A stretch of DNA of 64,000 nt from Streptomyces rubradiris (lineage in GTDB: Bacteria; Actinomycetota; Actinomycetes; Streptomycetales; Streptomycetaceae): the NCBI RefSeq assembly GCF_016860525.1, contig NZ_BNEA01000015.1:620001-684000 (forward strand). Direction: 5' to 3'. How positions within the stretch are numbered: the stretch's first letter is position 1; each line of letters opens with the position of its first letter. The notes under the pieces were generated by a model. The model worked only from the letters and a program-made list of their open reading frames with translations. It searched no databases and was not told the DNA's origin. The position numbers were made by a program, and so were the translations under genes. This document shows positions 34,373 to 42,817 of the stretch, piece by piece.

Positions 34373-34389
34373 GAACAGTCTCCGTCCTC

Positions 34390-35469
34390 TCAGAAGTGGT
34401 ACCGGTCGATGGTGCGGGCGTCGAACACGGTCGGCTCGCCGAGGTCGATCACGCCGTTCTCGCCGAGGGTGTACGTCGTCCCGCCGGACCGGAAGGTCTC
34501 GCCCCGCCTGCCGCTGATCTGCCCGGAGGCCAGCGCGACGGCGGTGCGGGCCGCGAGCGCGCCGAGCCTGTCCGGGTCCCACAGCGCGAAGGCCTCGACG
34601 GTGCCGTTCTTGACGTACCGGCGCAGGTCGTTCGGGGTGCCGAGGCCGGTCAGCCGGACCTTGCCCCGGTACTTGGACCCGGACAGGTACCGGGCGGCGG
34701 CCTTGATGCCGACGGTGGTCGGGGAGATGATCCCCTTCAGGTCCGGGTGTTCCTGGAGCAGGCCCTGGGTCTGCTGGAAGGACTGCTGGGCGTCGTCGTT
34801 GCCGTAGGCGATGCCGACGAGCCGGATGTCCTTGTACTTCGGGTCCTTCAGCTCGTCCTTCATATGGCCGATCCAGGTGTTCTGGTTGGTCGCGGTCTGC
34901 GCGGCGGACAGGATCGCGATCTCGCCCTTGTAGCCGATCTGCCGGGCGAGCAGCCGCACTTGGACACGGCCCAGGTCCTCCGCACCGGCCGGCGAGACGA
35001 AGGCGTTGCGGCAGCCGGGGGTGGTGTCGGAGTCGTAGGTGACGACCTTGATGCCGCCCCGCATGGCCTGCCTCAGCGCGGTGCACAGGGCGCCGGGGTC
35101 CTGCGCGGACACGGCGATGGCGTCCACCCGCTGCTGGGTGAGGGTGTTGACGTAACTCACCTGCCCGGCGGTGTCGGTGGCGCTGCCCGGACCGACCTCC
35201 TTGTAGTGCGAGCCGAGTTCGGCGAGGGCCCGCTCGCCGCCCTTGCCGGCGGTGGTGAAGTAGGGGTTGTTGACCTGCTTGGGCAGGAATCCGACGGTCA
35301 GGTCCTTCTTGGTCGCGGCGCCCGGGTCGGCCGGGCCGGCGGGCGCGGGGGCGGCGTAGTCCGCCTTGACGTCGTCCTTGGTGGTGCCGCCGCAGGCGGT
35401 GAGCGCGAGGGCGAGCCCGGTGCCGGCGGCGAGCAGCACGCGGGCGCGGCGCGGGGAGGGGTGCGGCAT
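34390..35469 (-). CDS. rhaS: Rhamnose ABC transporter substrate-binding lipoprotein
   Basis: A 359-residue exported binding protein. The signal peptide ends in the lipobox LTAC at residues 23-26, giving a lipoprotein. The mature part is a type-1 periplasmic-binding fold: LTVGFLPKQVNNPYFTTAGKGGERAL opens it, with VDAIAVSAQDPGALCTALRQA and KVVTYDSDTTPGCRNAFVSPA. It resembles RhaS proteins of the rhamnose uptake systems found in rhizobia and actinomycetes. It lies between permease and mutarotase genes of the same operon. ATG 35469 follows AAGGA. Confidence 0.92.
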   Translation of the reverse strand: MPHPSPRRARVLLAAGTGLALALTACGGTTKDDVKADYAAPAPAGPADPGAATKKDLTVGFLPKQVNNPYFTTAGKGGERALAELGSHYKEVGPGSATDTAGQVSYVNTLTQQRVDAIAVSAQDPGALCTALRQAMRGGIKVVTYDSDTTPGCRNAFVSPAGAEDLGRVQVRLLARQIGYKGEIAILSAAQTATNQNTWIGHMKDELKDPKYKDIRLVGIAYGNDDAQQSFQQTQGLLQEHPDLKGIISPTTVGIKAAARYLSGSKYRGKVRLTGLGTPNDLRRYVKNGTVEAFALWDPDRLGALAARTAVALASGQISGRRGETFRSGGTTYTLGENGVIDLGEPTVFDARTIDRYHF

Positions 35470-35500
35470 CGTAGGCGTCCTTCGTCCGGGGAAAAGGGGT

Positions 35501-36466
35501 CTAGGCCGGCCGTCGTGCCACGGCGAACCGCCGGGCCAGCCGGGGCCCGAGCACGGACACCACGAGCAGCACACCGGTCACCACGGTCTGCGACTGGGCC
35601 GAGACGTCGAGCAGGCTCATCACGTTCTGCAGCGCGCCCAGCAGGAAGACCCCGGCGAGGGCGCCGCCGATCGTGCCCCGGCCCCCGTCGAAGTCGATTC
35701 CGCCGAGCAACACGGCGGCCACGACGGACAGTTCGAGCCCGGTGGCGTTGTCGTAGCGGGCGCTGGCGTAGTGCAGCGCCCAGAACACCCCGGTGAGCGC
35801 GGACATGAACCCGGTGGCGACGAACAGCACGAGCTTGGTCCGCCTGACCCGGATGCCGGCGAACCGCGCCGCCTCCTCCCCGGCCCCGATCGCGTACAGC
35901 GAGCGGCCGAACGGGGTGGCGTGCAGCACCACCGCGGCGAGGGCGAGCAGCACCAGGAAGAGGGGGAAGGCGCGCGGCAGGAAGGAGTCGCCGATGCGGC
36001 CGGCCGCGAAGTCCAGGTACTGCGGCGGGAAGTCGGTCACCGTGTCGGAGCCCAGCACGATCTGCGCGATCCCCCGGTACGCGGCGAGCGTGCCGATGGT
36101 GACCGCGAGCGAGGGCAGCCCGAGCCGGGTCACCAGCAGGCCGTTGACGAGCCCGCACGCCACGCCCAGCAGCAGGCACAGCGGGATAATCGTCTGGATG
36201 GCCAGGCCCTCGTTCCACAGCCGGCCCAGCACCGCGCCGGACAGGCCCGCGGTGGACGCCACGGACAGGTCGACGTCACCGGAGACCACCAGGAGCGTCA
36301 TCGGCAGGGCGATCAGCGCGATCGGGAGCGTGTTGCCGAGCAGGAACGACAGGTTGAGCGCGTTGCCGAAGCCGTCGACGCAGCCGAACGACAGCAGCGA
36401 CAGCACGATCAGCAGCGCGCCGACGACCGTGTCCCAGCGGACCGCGCGGGTGAGCGGCTCAGGCAC
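35501..36466 (-). CDS. Rhamnose ABC transporter permease (second)
   Basis: A 321-residue membrane protein with about 8-10 helices of the RbsC/branched-chain family. The diagnostic loop LLVVSGDVDLSVASTAGLSGAVLGRLW corresponds to the (D/G)xDLSVG motif, and AAVLLGGIDFDGGRGTIGGALAGVFLLGALQN is the conserved C-terminal loop. GTG 36466 is preceded by AAGGAGG at the correct distance. The first bases GTGCCTGA overlap the stop of the short repeat-coded ORF upstream exactly as that ORF overlaps the first permease gene. Partner of the first permease, ATPase and binding protein for L-rhamnose uptake. Confidence 0.92.
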   Translation of the reverse strand: MPEPLTRAVRWDTVVGALLIVLSLLSFGCVDGFGNALNLSFLLGNTLPIALIALPMTLLVVSGDVDLSVASTAGLSGAVLGRLWNEGLAIQTIIPLCLLLGVACGLVNGLLVTRLGLPSLAVTIGTLAAYRGIAQIVLGSDTVTDFPPQYLDFAAGRIGDSFLPRAFPLFLVLLALAAVVLHATPFGRSLYAIGAGEEAARFAGIRVRRTKLVLFVATGFMSALTGVFWALHYASARYDNATGLELSVVAAVLLGGIDFDGGRGTIGGALAGVFLLGALQNVMSLLDVSAQSQTVVTGVLLVVSVLGPRLARRFAVARRPA

Positions 36467-36656
36467 GGGTGCCCTCCTTCGCGGCTTCGGACATCCGCGT
36501 TCCCCTGCGCGGCTCAGGCACCGGTGTTCCCTTCCGTGACCCCCGCACCGGCGTTCCCGTTCGTGACCCCCGCACCGGCGTTCCCGTTCGTGACCCACGC
36601 ACCGGCGTCGCCCTCCGCGACTCACGCACCGGCGTTCCCGTTCGTGACTCAGGCAC
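36459..36656 (-). CDS. 65-codon repeat-coded linker ORF between permease genes
   Basis: A small ORF made almost wholly of 9-residue repeats (TPVRGSRTG, several copies), very basic and low-complexity. Its GTG start lies in GTGCCTGA, where TGA is the first permease stop; its own stop lies in the GTGCCTGA that starts the second permease. Both starts have good ribosome-binding sites (AAGGGG and AAGGAGG). The underlying DNA is a tandem array of 27-bp repeats, so the frame stays open by virtue of the repeat length. Whether the peptide is functional or translation merely bridges the two genes is unknown. Confidence 0.45.
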   Translation of the reverse strand: MPESRTGTPVRESRRATPVRGSRTGTPVRGSRTGTPVRGSRKGTPVPEPRRGTRMSEAAKEGTRA

Positions 36657-36657
36657 C
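36496..36657. repeat. Six tandem copies of a 27-bp repeat
   Basis: Contiguous copies at 36496-36522, 36523-36549, 36550-36576, 36577-36603, 36604-36630 and 36631-36657. The most regular form contains GGCGTTCCCGTTCGTGAC and ends CGCACC; copies 3 and 4 differ by one base. Outer copies are more diverged. The unit length is a multiple of three. The array fills the gap between the two rhamnose permease genes and is absent elsewhere in the window. No spacers, so it is not a CRISPR. Confidence 0.95.
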
Positions 36658-37719
36658 GGCGTTCCCCTTCGCCATGGCGGGCCTCCTCGGGCCCGGACTC
36701 TTCTTCAGGGCGGTGGCCACCCGCAGCGCGACGACCCGGTCCACGGCGATGGCGAGCAGCAGGAGGGCGCCGTCGATGGCGAGCACCCACACGGAGCTGA
36801 CGCCGAGCGCGGGCAGCACGCTGCCCACGGAGGTGAGCAGCAGGGCGCCGAGCGCGGCGCCGTACACGCTGCCGGACCCGCCGGTGAAGGCGACGCCGCC
36901 GACCACCACCGCGCTGACCACGGTGAGTTCGTAGCCGCTGCCGGTGCCGGAGTCGACGTTGCCGAACCGCGCCAGGTACAGCGCTCCGGCCAGTCCGGCG
37001 AGGGCGCCGCAGCACGTGTAGGCGGCCAGTATCCGGCGGCGCACGGGGATGCCGGCCAGCCGGGCCGCCTCGGGGCTGGAGCCGAGCGCGTACAGTTCCC
37101 GGCCGCCGGGGTAGTGCTTGAGGTAGTACGCCGTGGCCACCAGCACCGCCAGCGCGATCAGCGCGAGCCAGGGCACCGCGAGGATGCCGCCGGAGCCGAA
37201 GTCGGCGAAGCCTGCGGGCAGATCGGCGGCGGTGATCTGGCGGGCGCCCACCCAGAGGGAGTCGGCGCCCCGCACGACGTAGAGGGTGCCGAGGGTGACG
37301 ACGAGGGCCGGAACCCGGCCGAGGCTGACGAGCAGGCCGTTGAGCAGCCCGCAGCAGACGCCGAGCAGGACCGCGACGAGCACCGCGACGACCGCGTTCC
37401 CGCCCCCGTGCAGCCAGGTGCCGGCGGCGAAGGCGCTGATCCCGAGCGTGGAGCCGACGGACAGGTCGACGTTGCGGGTGAGGACGACCAGCGACTGTCC
37501 GGTGGCGACCAGCACCAGGACGGCCGCGTTCAGCAGCAGGTCCTTCACGCCCTGCTCGGACAGGAACCGGCTGTTGCCCGCCTGGGTGACCGCGATCATC
37601 ACCAGGAAGACGGCGAGGACGGCGAGTTCGCGCATCCTGAGGACGCGCTCCAGGAGCCGGGCGCCGCCGGAGGGGGGTGTCCCGGCGGCGGAGGGCTCGT
37701 CCGTGGTGGTCACCGTCAT
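36649..37719 (-). CDS. Rhamnose ABC transporter permease (first)
   Basis: A 356-residue inner-membrane permease of the RbsC type. After a 25-residue hydrophilic N-terminus there are about 9-10 membrane helices. The substrate-channel signature LVVLTRNVDLSVGSTLGISAFAAGTW is clear, and the C-terminal loop SAVVVGGVAFTGGSGSVYGAALGALLLTSVGSVL is conserved. ATG 37719 overlaps the ATPase stop by four bases. The last codons (AKGNAGA) run into the first copy of the 27-bp repeat, and the stop overlaps the start of the linker ORF. Confidence 0.92.
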   Translation of the reverse strand: MTVTTTDEPSAAGTPPSGGARLLERVLRMRELAVLAVFLVMIAVTQAGNSRFLSEQGVKDLLLNAAVLVLVATGQSLVVLTRNVDLSVGSTLGISAFAAGTWLHGGGNAVVAVLVAVLLGVCCGLLNGLLVSLGRVPALVVTLGTLYVVRGADSLWVGARQITAADLPAGFADFGSGGILAVPWLALIALAVLVATAYYLKHYPGGRELYALGSSPEAARLAGIPVRRRILAAYTCCGALAGLAGALYLARFGNVDSGTGSGYELTVVSAVVVGGVAFTGGSGSVYGAALGALLLTSVGSVLPALGVSSVWVLAIDGALLLLAIAVDRVVALRVATALKKSPGPRRPAMAKGNAGA

Positions 37720-39233
37720 GCGGCGGCCCTCCCGGTGGCGGCGGCCAGCACGGTCTCCTCGGTGGCGGCGGCGCGCGGGAGGTCGGCGGTGATCCGGCCC
37801 TCGTGCATCACCAGGACCCGGTCGGCCATGCCGAGGATCTCCGGCAGATCGGAGGAGATCATCAGGACGGCCACCCCGTCGGCGGCCAGCTCCCCCAGCA
37901 GGCGGTGCACTTCGGCCTTGGTGCCGACGTCGATGCCCCGGGTCGGCTCGTCCACGACGAGTACCTTCGGGGCGGTGGCGAGCCACTTGGCGAGGACGAC
38001 CTTCTGCTGGTTGCCGCCGGACAGGGTGGAGACGGCGTCCGCGATCCGGGCGTACTTCACCTGGAGCCGCACCGCCCAGTCCAGGGACCGGCGGCGTTCG
38101 GCGCGCCGGTGCACCAGGCCGGCGCGGGCGGTCGTGCGCAGGCCGGTCAGGCCGATGTTCCGTTCGACGGACAGGTTCATCACCAGGCCCTGGGCCCGCC
38201 GGTCCTCGGGGACGAGGGCCAGTCCGGCGGCCATCGCGGCCGACGGCGCGCCGTTGGGAAGCGGCCGGCCGGCGACCTCCACCTCGCCCGCGTCCCGGCG
38301 GTCGACGCCGAACACGGCCCGGGCGACCTCGGTGCGGCCGGCCCCCACCAGCCCGGCGAGGCCGACGATCTCGCCGCGCCGCACGTCGAAGGAGACGTCG
38401 GTGAAGACGCCCTCGCGGGTCAGCCGGCGCACGCTGAGGGCGACGTCGCCGGCGCGGACGTGCCGCTTCGGGTACAGCTCGGCCAGGTCGCGGCCGACCA
38501 TGCGGCGGATCAGGTCGTCCTCGGTCATTCCCGCGAGGGGCTCGGTGGCGATCCGGGTGCCGTCGCGCAGGGTGGTCACCTTCTGGCAGATTTCGAGGAT
38601 CTCCTGAAGCCGGTGGGAGACGAACAGCACGGCGGCGCCCTGCTCGCGCAGGGTGCGCACGACGCCGAAGAGCCGGGCGGCCTCGCTGCCGGTGAGGGCG
38701 GCGGTCGGCTCGTCCATGATCAGGACCCGGGCGTCGAAGGAGAGCGCTTTGGCGATCTCCACCAGCTGCTGGTCGGCGATGGACAGTCCGCGGGCGGGCC
38801 GCCCGGGGTCGAGACCGACGCCGAGCCGCCGCATCAGCGCGGCCGTCGCCGCGCGGGTGGCCTTGTGGTCGATCCGGCCGAGGGCACGGGTGGGCCCGCG
38901 GCCCATGAAGATGTTCTCGGCGACCGACAGGTCCGGGAACAGGGTGGGTTCCTGGTGGATGACGGCGATGCCGACGGCACGGGCGTCGCCGGGGCCGTGG
39001 AGGACGACGGGTCCGCCGTCGAGCAGCACCTGCCCGGTGTCCGGGCGGTGCACCCCGGCGAGGATCTTGATCAGCGTCGACTTGCCCGCGCCGTTCTCGC
39101 CGGCCAGGGCGTGCGCCTCACCGGGCAGCAGCTCCAGGGAGACGTCCCGCAGGGCGCGTACGGCGCCGAAGGACTTGGAGACGCCCTTCAGCGCGAGCAC
39201 CGGGAGAGGTCCCGGGCCGGGCGGATGGGTCAT
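37716..39233 (-). CDS. rhaT: Rhamnose ABC transporter ATP-binding protein
   Basis: A 505-residue double-ATPase of the RbsA/monosaccharide type. The first domain has Walker A GENGAGKST, a degenerate signature LSIADQQLVEIAKAL and Walker B VLIMDEPTAAL. The second has GLVGAGRTE (degenerate Walker A), LSGGNQQKVVLAKWLA and VLVVDEPTRGIDVG. This asymmetry is normal for sugar importers. ATG 39233 follows GAGGAG closely and leads the minus-strand operon ATPase-permease-permease-binding protein-rhaM-BNR-LacI. The symbol follows usage for rhamnose uptake systems. Confidence 0.93.
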   Translation of the reverse strand: MTHPPGPGPLPVLALKGVSKSFGAVRALRDVSLELLPGEAHALAGENGAGKSTLIKILAGVHRPDTGQVLLDGGPVVLHGPGDARAVGIAVIHQEPTLFPDLSVAENIFMGRGPTRALGRIDHKATRAATAALMRRLGVGLDPGRPARGLSIADQQLVEIAKALSFDARVLIMDEPTAALTGSEAARLFGVVRTLREQGAAVLFVSHRLQEILEICQKVTTLRDGTRIATEPLAGMTEDDLIRRMVGRDLAELYPKRHVRAGDVALSVRRLTREGVFTDVSFDVRRGEIVGLAGLVGAGRTEVARAVFGVDRRDAGEVEVAGRPLPNGAPSAAMAAGLALVPEDRRAQGLVMNLSVERNIGLTGLRTTARAGLVHRRAERRRSLDWAVRLQVKYARIADAVSTLSGGNQQKVVLAKWLATAPKVLVVDEPTRGIDVGTKAEVHRLLGELAADGVAVLMISSDLPEILGMADRVLVMHEGRITADLPRAAATEETVLAAATGRAAA

Positions 39234-39285
39234 GGGGCTCCTCGACGGCACCGGCGCGGGGGCCGCGGAGCCGCCCACAATGCCG

Positions 39286-39297
39286 TGAAAGGTTTCA
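39286..39297. promoter_or_regulatory. LacI-type operator, transporter side
   Basis: TGAAAGGTTTCA: arms TGAAA/TTTCA around a GG centre, about 53 bp upstream of the transporter ATPase start and just downstream of its predicted start point. It closely resembles the palindrome 155 bp away before rhaI. Confidence 0.75.
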
Positions 39298-39311
39298 AGT
39301 GGATTGCCGGG

Positions 39312-39341
39312 ACCGTAGACACCGTGCCCCTGTCACGTCAA
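39312..39341 (-). promoter_or_regulatory. Sigma-70 promoter of the transporter operon
   Basis: On the minus strand TTGACG (39341-39336) and TACGGT (39317-39312) are separated by 18 bp, a good housekeeping match. The predicted start point near 39305 lies a few bases before the LacI palindrome, so bound repressor would block initiation or escape. Confidence 0.7.
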
Positions 39342-39415
39342 TGGGCCCGGATCGAAAAACTTTCGAGCATCGCTCGGGTATGGCACGGTCGCGGTGACCG
39401 GGTTGGCCGGAGTGC

Positions 39416-39444
39416 TTGACACCCCTGGTGACGGCCCCTAGCTT
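39416..39444 (+). promoter_or_regulatory. Sigma-70 promoter of rhaI
   Basis: TTGACA (39416-39421), 17-bp spacer, TAGCTT (39439-39444): a strong HrdB-type promoter. The expected start point near 39451 is immediately before the LacI palindrome at 39452. Confidence 0.8.
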
Positions 39445-39451
39445 GCCGTTC

Positions 39452-39463
39452 TGAATCGTTTCA
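39452..39463. promoter_or_regulatory. LacI-type operator, rhaI side
   Basis: TGAATCGTTTCA has the typical LacI-family CG centre with TGAA/TTCA arms and covers the first transcribed bases of rhaI, 45 bp before its start codon. Confidence 0.8.
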
Positions 39464-39507
39464 TACACTCGGTCCGTCGTCCGCCCGATATCCACAGGAG
39501 CCCTGAA

Positions 39508-40668
39508 GTGACCGACCTCGCCGCGGTGAAGGCCGCGCTCAAGACCCAGGCCGTCGAGACGCCGTCGTGGGCGTACGGGAACTCGGGCACCCGGTTCAAG
39601 GTGTTCGCGCAGGCCGGGGTGCCGCGCTCGCCCTGGGAGAAGATCCAGGACGCGGCGCGGGTGCACGCGTTCACCGGGGTCGCGCCGTCGGTCGCCCTGC
39701 ACATCCCCTGGGACACCGTGGAGGACTACGCCGCGCTCGCGAAGTACGCCGAGGACCAGGGGGTGCGGCTGGGCACGATCAACTCCAACACCTTCCAGGA
39801 CGACGCCTACAAGCTGGGCAGCGTCTGCCACCCGGACGCGGCGGTACGGCGCAAGGCCGTGGACCACCTGCTGCGCTGCGTCGACATCATGGACGCCACC
39901 GGCTCCCGGGACCTGAAGCTGTGGTTCGCGGACGGCACCAACTACCCCGGGCAGGACGATGTGCGCGCCCGCCAGGACCGGCTGGCCGAGGGGCTGGCCG
40001 AGGTGTACGCGCGGCTCGGTGAGGAACAGCGGATGCTGCTGGAGTACAAGCTCTTCGAGCCCGCGTTCTACACCACGGACGTGCCCGACTGGGGGACCGC
40101 ATACGCCCACTGCCTGGGACTCGGCGACAAGGCGCGGGTGGTGGTGGACACCGGGCACCACGCGCCGGGCACCAACATCGAGTTCATCGTCGCCACACTG
40201 CTGCGGGAGGACAAGCTCGGCGGGTTCGACTTCAACTCGCGGTTCTACGCCGACGACGACCTGATGGCGGGGGCGGCCGATCCCTTCCAGCTGTTCCGGA
40301 TCATGTACGAGGTGGTGCGCGGCGGGGGGTTCACCTCCGAGGTCGCGTTCATGCTCGACCAGTGCCACAACATCGAGCCGAAGATCCCGGCGATCATCCG
40401 CTCCGTGATGAACGTTCAGGAGGCCACGGCGAAGGCGCTGTTGGTCGACAGGGACGCGTTGGCGAAGGCGCAGGCCGCGGGGGACGTGCTGGGGGCCAAC
40501 GCCGTGCTGATGGACGCGTACGACACGGATGTGCGGCCGTTGCTCCGTGCGGTCCGGGAGGAGATGGGGGTGGACCCCGATCCGATGGCCGCGTATGCCC
40601 GGTCCGGGTGGGCCGAGAAGATCGTCGCCGAGCGGGTCGGTGGGGAGCAGGCGGGCTGGGGGGCGTGA
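39508..40668 (+). CDS. rhaI: L-rhamnose isomerase
   Basis: A 386-residue metal-dependent isomerase converting L-rhamnose to L-rhamnulose, of the RhaI type (Pseudomonas stutzeri-like) rather than E. coli RhaA. Conserved segments include SGTRFKVFAQAGVPRSPWEKIQDAARVHAFTGVAPSVALHIPWD, KLWFADGTNYPGQ, LLEYKLFEPAFYTTDVPDWG (metal-binding Glu), VVVDTGHHAPGTNIEFIVA and GFDFNSRFYADDDLMAGAADPFQLF. GTG 39508 follows AGGAG. First gene of the plus-strand rhamnose operon, behind a sigma-70 promoter with a LacI site. Confidence 0.96.
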   Translation: MTDLAAVKAALKTQAVETPSWAYGNSGTRFKVFAQAGVPRSPWEKIQDAARVHAFTGVAPSVALHIPWDTVEDYAALAKYAEDQGVRLGTINSNTFQDDAYKLGSVCHPDAAVRRKAVDHLLRCVDIMDATGSRDLKLWFADGTNYPGQDDVRARQDRLAEGLAEVYARLGEEQRMLLEYKLFEPAFYTTDVPDWGTAYAHCLGLGDKARVVVDTGHHAPGTNIEFIVATLLREDKLGGFDFNSRFYADDDLMAGAADPFQLFRIMYEVVRGGGFTSEVAFMLDQCHNIEPKIPAIIRSVMNVQEATAKALLVDRDALAKAQAAGDVLGANAVLMDAYDTDVRPLLRAVREEMGVDPDPMAAYARSGWAEKIVAERVGGEQAGWGA

Positions 40669-40717
40669 GCGTCTGCCGGGTCGCTGTTCCGTCGCGGGGT
40701 GCGGGCCGTCTTCGGCC

Positions 40718-40742
40718 GGTCACGCAGTTCCCCGCGCCCCTT
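40718..40742. repeat. Common Streptomyces intergenic sequence
   Basis: GGTCACGCAGTTCCCCGCGC and the bases that follow match the short GC-rich element (in reverse, GGGGCGCGGGGAACTGCGTG) found near gene ends in many Streptomyces genomes. Here it lies in the 109-bp gap between rhaI and the aldolase/dehydrogenase gene, within a region of weak inverted symmetry. Role unknown; perhaps an mRNA-stability or attenuation element. Confidence 0.6.
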
Positions 40743-40777
40743 CGTAACGTTCCCTCTCCTGGAAAGAACCGACAGCC

Positions 40778-42817
40778 ATGACCACCCATCCCCAAGTAGC
40801 CGCTCTCCTCTCCCGCTCCCACCGTCTCGGCTCCGACCCCCGCAACACCAACTACGCCGGCGGGAACGCCTCCGCCAAGGGCACCGCCACCGATCCCGTG
40901 ACCGGGGGTGATGTGGAGCTGATGTGGGTCAAGGGGTCCGGGGGCGACCTCGGCACGCTCACCGACGCCGGGCTGGCCGTGCTGCGGCTGGACCGGGTGC
41001 GGGCCCTGACCGGGGTGTACCCCGGTGTGGAGCGCGAGGACGAGATGGTCGGGGCCTTCGACTACTGCCTGCACGGCAAGGGCGGGGCCGCGCCCTCCAT
41101 CGACACCGCCATGCACGCCCTGGTCGACGCCCCGCACGTGGACCATCTGCACCCGGACTCCGGTATCGCGCTCGCCTGCGCGGCCGACGGGGAGAAGCTG
41201 ACCGCCGAGTGCTTCGGGGACCGCGTGGTGTGGGTGCCGTGGCGGCGGCCCGGGTTCCAGCTCGGGCTGGACATCGCCGCGATCAAGCGGGACAACCCGC
41301 GGGCGGTCGGCTGCGTCCTCGGCGGGCACGGCATCACCGCCTGGGGCGAGACGTCGGAGGAGTGCGAGCGCAACTCGCTGTACATCATCCGCACCGCCGA
41401 GGCGTTCCTCGCCGAGCGGGGCAGGGCGGAGCCGTTCGGGCCGGTCGTCGCCGGGTACGAGGCGCTGCCCGAGGCGGAGCGGCGGGAGCGGGCCGCCGCG
41501 CTCGCGCCGTACGTCCGGGGCCTCGCGTCACAGGACCGGCCGCAGGTGGGGCACTTCGACGACTCCGACGTGGTCCTGGACTTCCTGGCCCGCGCCGAGC
41601 ACCCCCGGTTGGCCGCCCTCGGCACCTCCTGCCCGGACCACTTCCTGCGCACCAAGGTGCGGCCGCTCGTGCTGGACCTGCCGCCGGCCGCCCCGCTCGT
41701 GGACGCCGTCGCCCGGCTGAGGGAACTGCACGCCGCCTACCGGGAGGAGTACGCCGCCTACTACCGGCGGCACGCCCGGCCCGACTCCCCCGCCATGCGC
41801 GGCGCCGACCCGGCCGTCGTGCTGATCCCGGGCGTCGGCATGTTCAGCTTCGGCAAGGACAAGCAGACCGCCCGGGTGGCCGGCGAGTTCTACGTCAACG
41901 CGATCAATGTGATGCGGGGCGCCGAGGCCGTCTCGTCGTACGCGCCGATCGAGGAGGCGGAGAAGTTCCGCATCGAGTACTGGGCGCTGGAGGAGGCCAA
42001 GCTCCGGCGGATGCCCGCGCCCAAGCCGCTCGCCACGCGTGTGGCGCTGGTGACGGGGGCGGGCAGCGGGATCGGCAGGGCCATCGCGCACCGGCTGGCC
42101 GCGGAGGGGGCGTGTGTCGTCGTCGCCGACCTGAACGCCGAGGGCGCGGCGCGGGTCGCCGAGGAACTGGGCGGGCCGGACCAGGCCGTCGCCGTCACCG
42201 TGGACGTCACCTCCGAGGAGCAGATCACCGCCGCGTTCCGGTCGGCGGCGCTCGCCTTCGGCGGGGTCGACCTGGTCGTCAACAACGCCGGGATCTCCGT
42301 GTCCAAGCCGCTGCTGGAGACCACCGCCCGGGACTGGGACCTCCAGCACGACATCATGGCCCGCGGCTCGTTCCTGGTGTCCCGGGAGGCGGCGCGGGTG
42401 ATGACGGCGCAGGGACTCGGTGGCGACCTCGTGTACATCGTCTCCAAGAACGGCGTCTTCGCCGGGCCGAACAACATCGCCTACTCCGCCACCAAGGCCG
42501 ACCAGGCCCACCAAGTGCGGCTGCTGGCGGCCGAGCTGGGCGAGCACGGCATCCGGGTGAACGGGGTCAACCCGGACGGTGTGGTGCGCGGCTCCGGCAT
42601 CTTCGCCGGGGGCTGGGGGGCTCGGCGGGCCGCGGTCTACGGGGTGCCGGAGGAGAAGCTGGGCGAGTTCTACGCGCAGCGGACCCTGCTCAAGCGCGAG
42701 GTGCTGCCCGAGCACGTGGCGAACGCGGTGTTCGCGCTGACGGGCGGGGACCTCACGCACACCACCGGGCTGCACATCCCGGTCGACGCGGGTGTGGCGG
42801 CCGCGTTCCTGCGATGA
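40778..42817 (+). CDS. rhaEW: Bifunctional rhamnulose-1-phosphate aldolase/lactaldehyde dehydrogenase
   Basis: A 679-residue fusion. The N-terminal class-II aldolase (about 1-410) has zinc-ligand motifs VDAPHVDHLHPDSGIAL and GGHGITAWG and splits L-rhamnulose-1-phosphate to DHAP and L-lactaldehyde. The C-terminal SDR (about 425-679) has TGAGSGIGRAIA for NAD, NNAGIS and a YSATK catalytic pair; in characterised relatives it oxidises L-lactaldehyde to L-lactate. The architecture equals RhaEW of Bacillus and Chloroflexus. The stop overlaps the kinase start (ATGA). It links directly in function to the downstream lactate-oxidising lut genes. Confidence 0.95.
   Translation: MTTHPQVAALLSRSHRLGSDPRNTNYAGGNASAKGTATDPVTGGDVELMWVKGSGGDLGTLTDAGLAVLRLDRVRALTGVYPGVEREDEMVGAFDYCLHGKGGAAPSIDTAMHALVDAPHVDHLHPDSGIALACAADGEKLTAECFGDRVVWVPWRRPGFQLGLDIAAIKRDNPRAVGCVLGGHGITAWGETSEECERNSLYIIRTAEAFLAERGRAEPFGPVVAGYEALPEAERRERAAALAPYVRGLASQDRPQVGHFDDSDVVLDFLARAEHPRLAALGTSCPDHFLRTKVRPLVLDLPPAAPLVDAVARLRELHAAYREEYAAYYRRHARPDSPAMRGADPAVVLIPGVGMFSFGKDKQTARVAGEFYVNAINVMRGAEAVSSYAPIEEAEKFRIEYWALEEAKLRRMPAPKPLATRVALVTGAGSGIGRAIAHRLAAEGACVVVADLNAEGAARVAEELGGPDQAVAVTVDVTSEEQITAAFRSAALAFGGVDLVVNNAGISVSKPLLETTARDWDLQHDIMARGSFLVSREAARVMTAQGLGGDLVYIVSKNGVFAGPNNIAYSATKADQAHQVRLLAAELGEHGIRVNGVNPDGVVRGSGIFAGGWGARRAAVYGVPEEKLGEFYAQRTLLKREVLPEHVANAVFALTGGDLTHTTGLHIPVDAGVAAAFLR

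Noticed and set aside
36496..36657. 27-bp repeats as a CRISPR array
   Set aside because: The copies are directly adjacent with no spacers and no cas genes are nearby.
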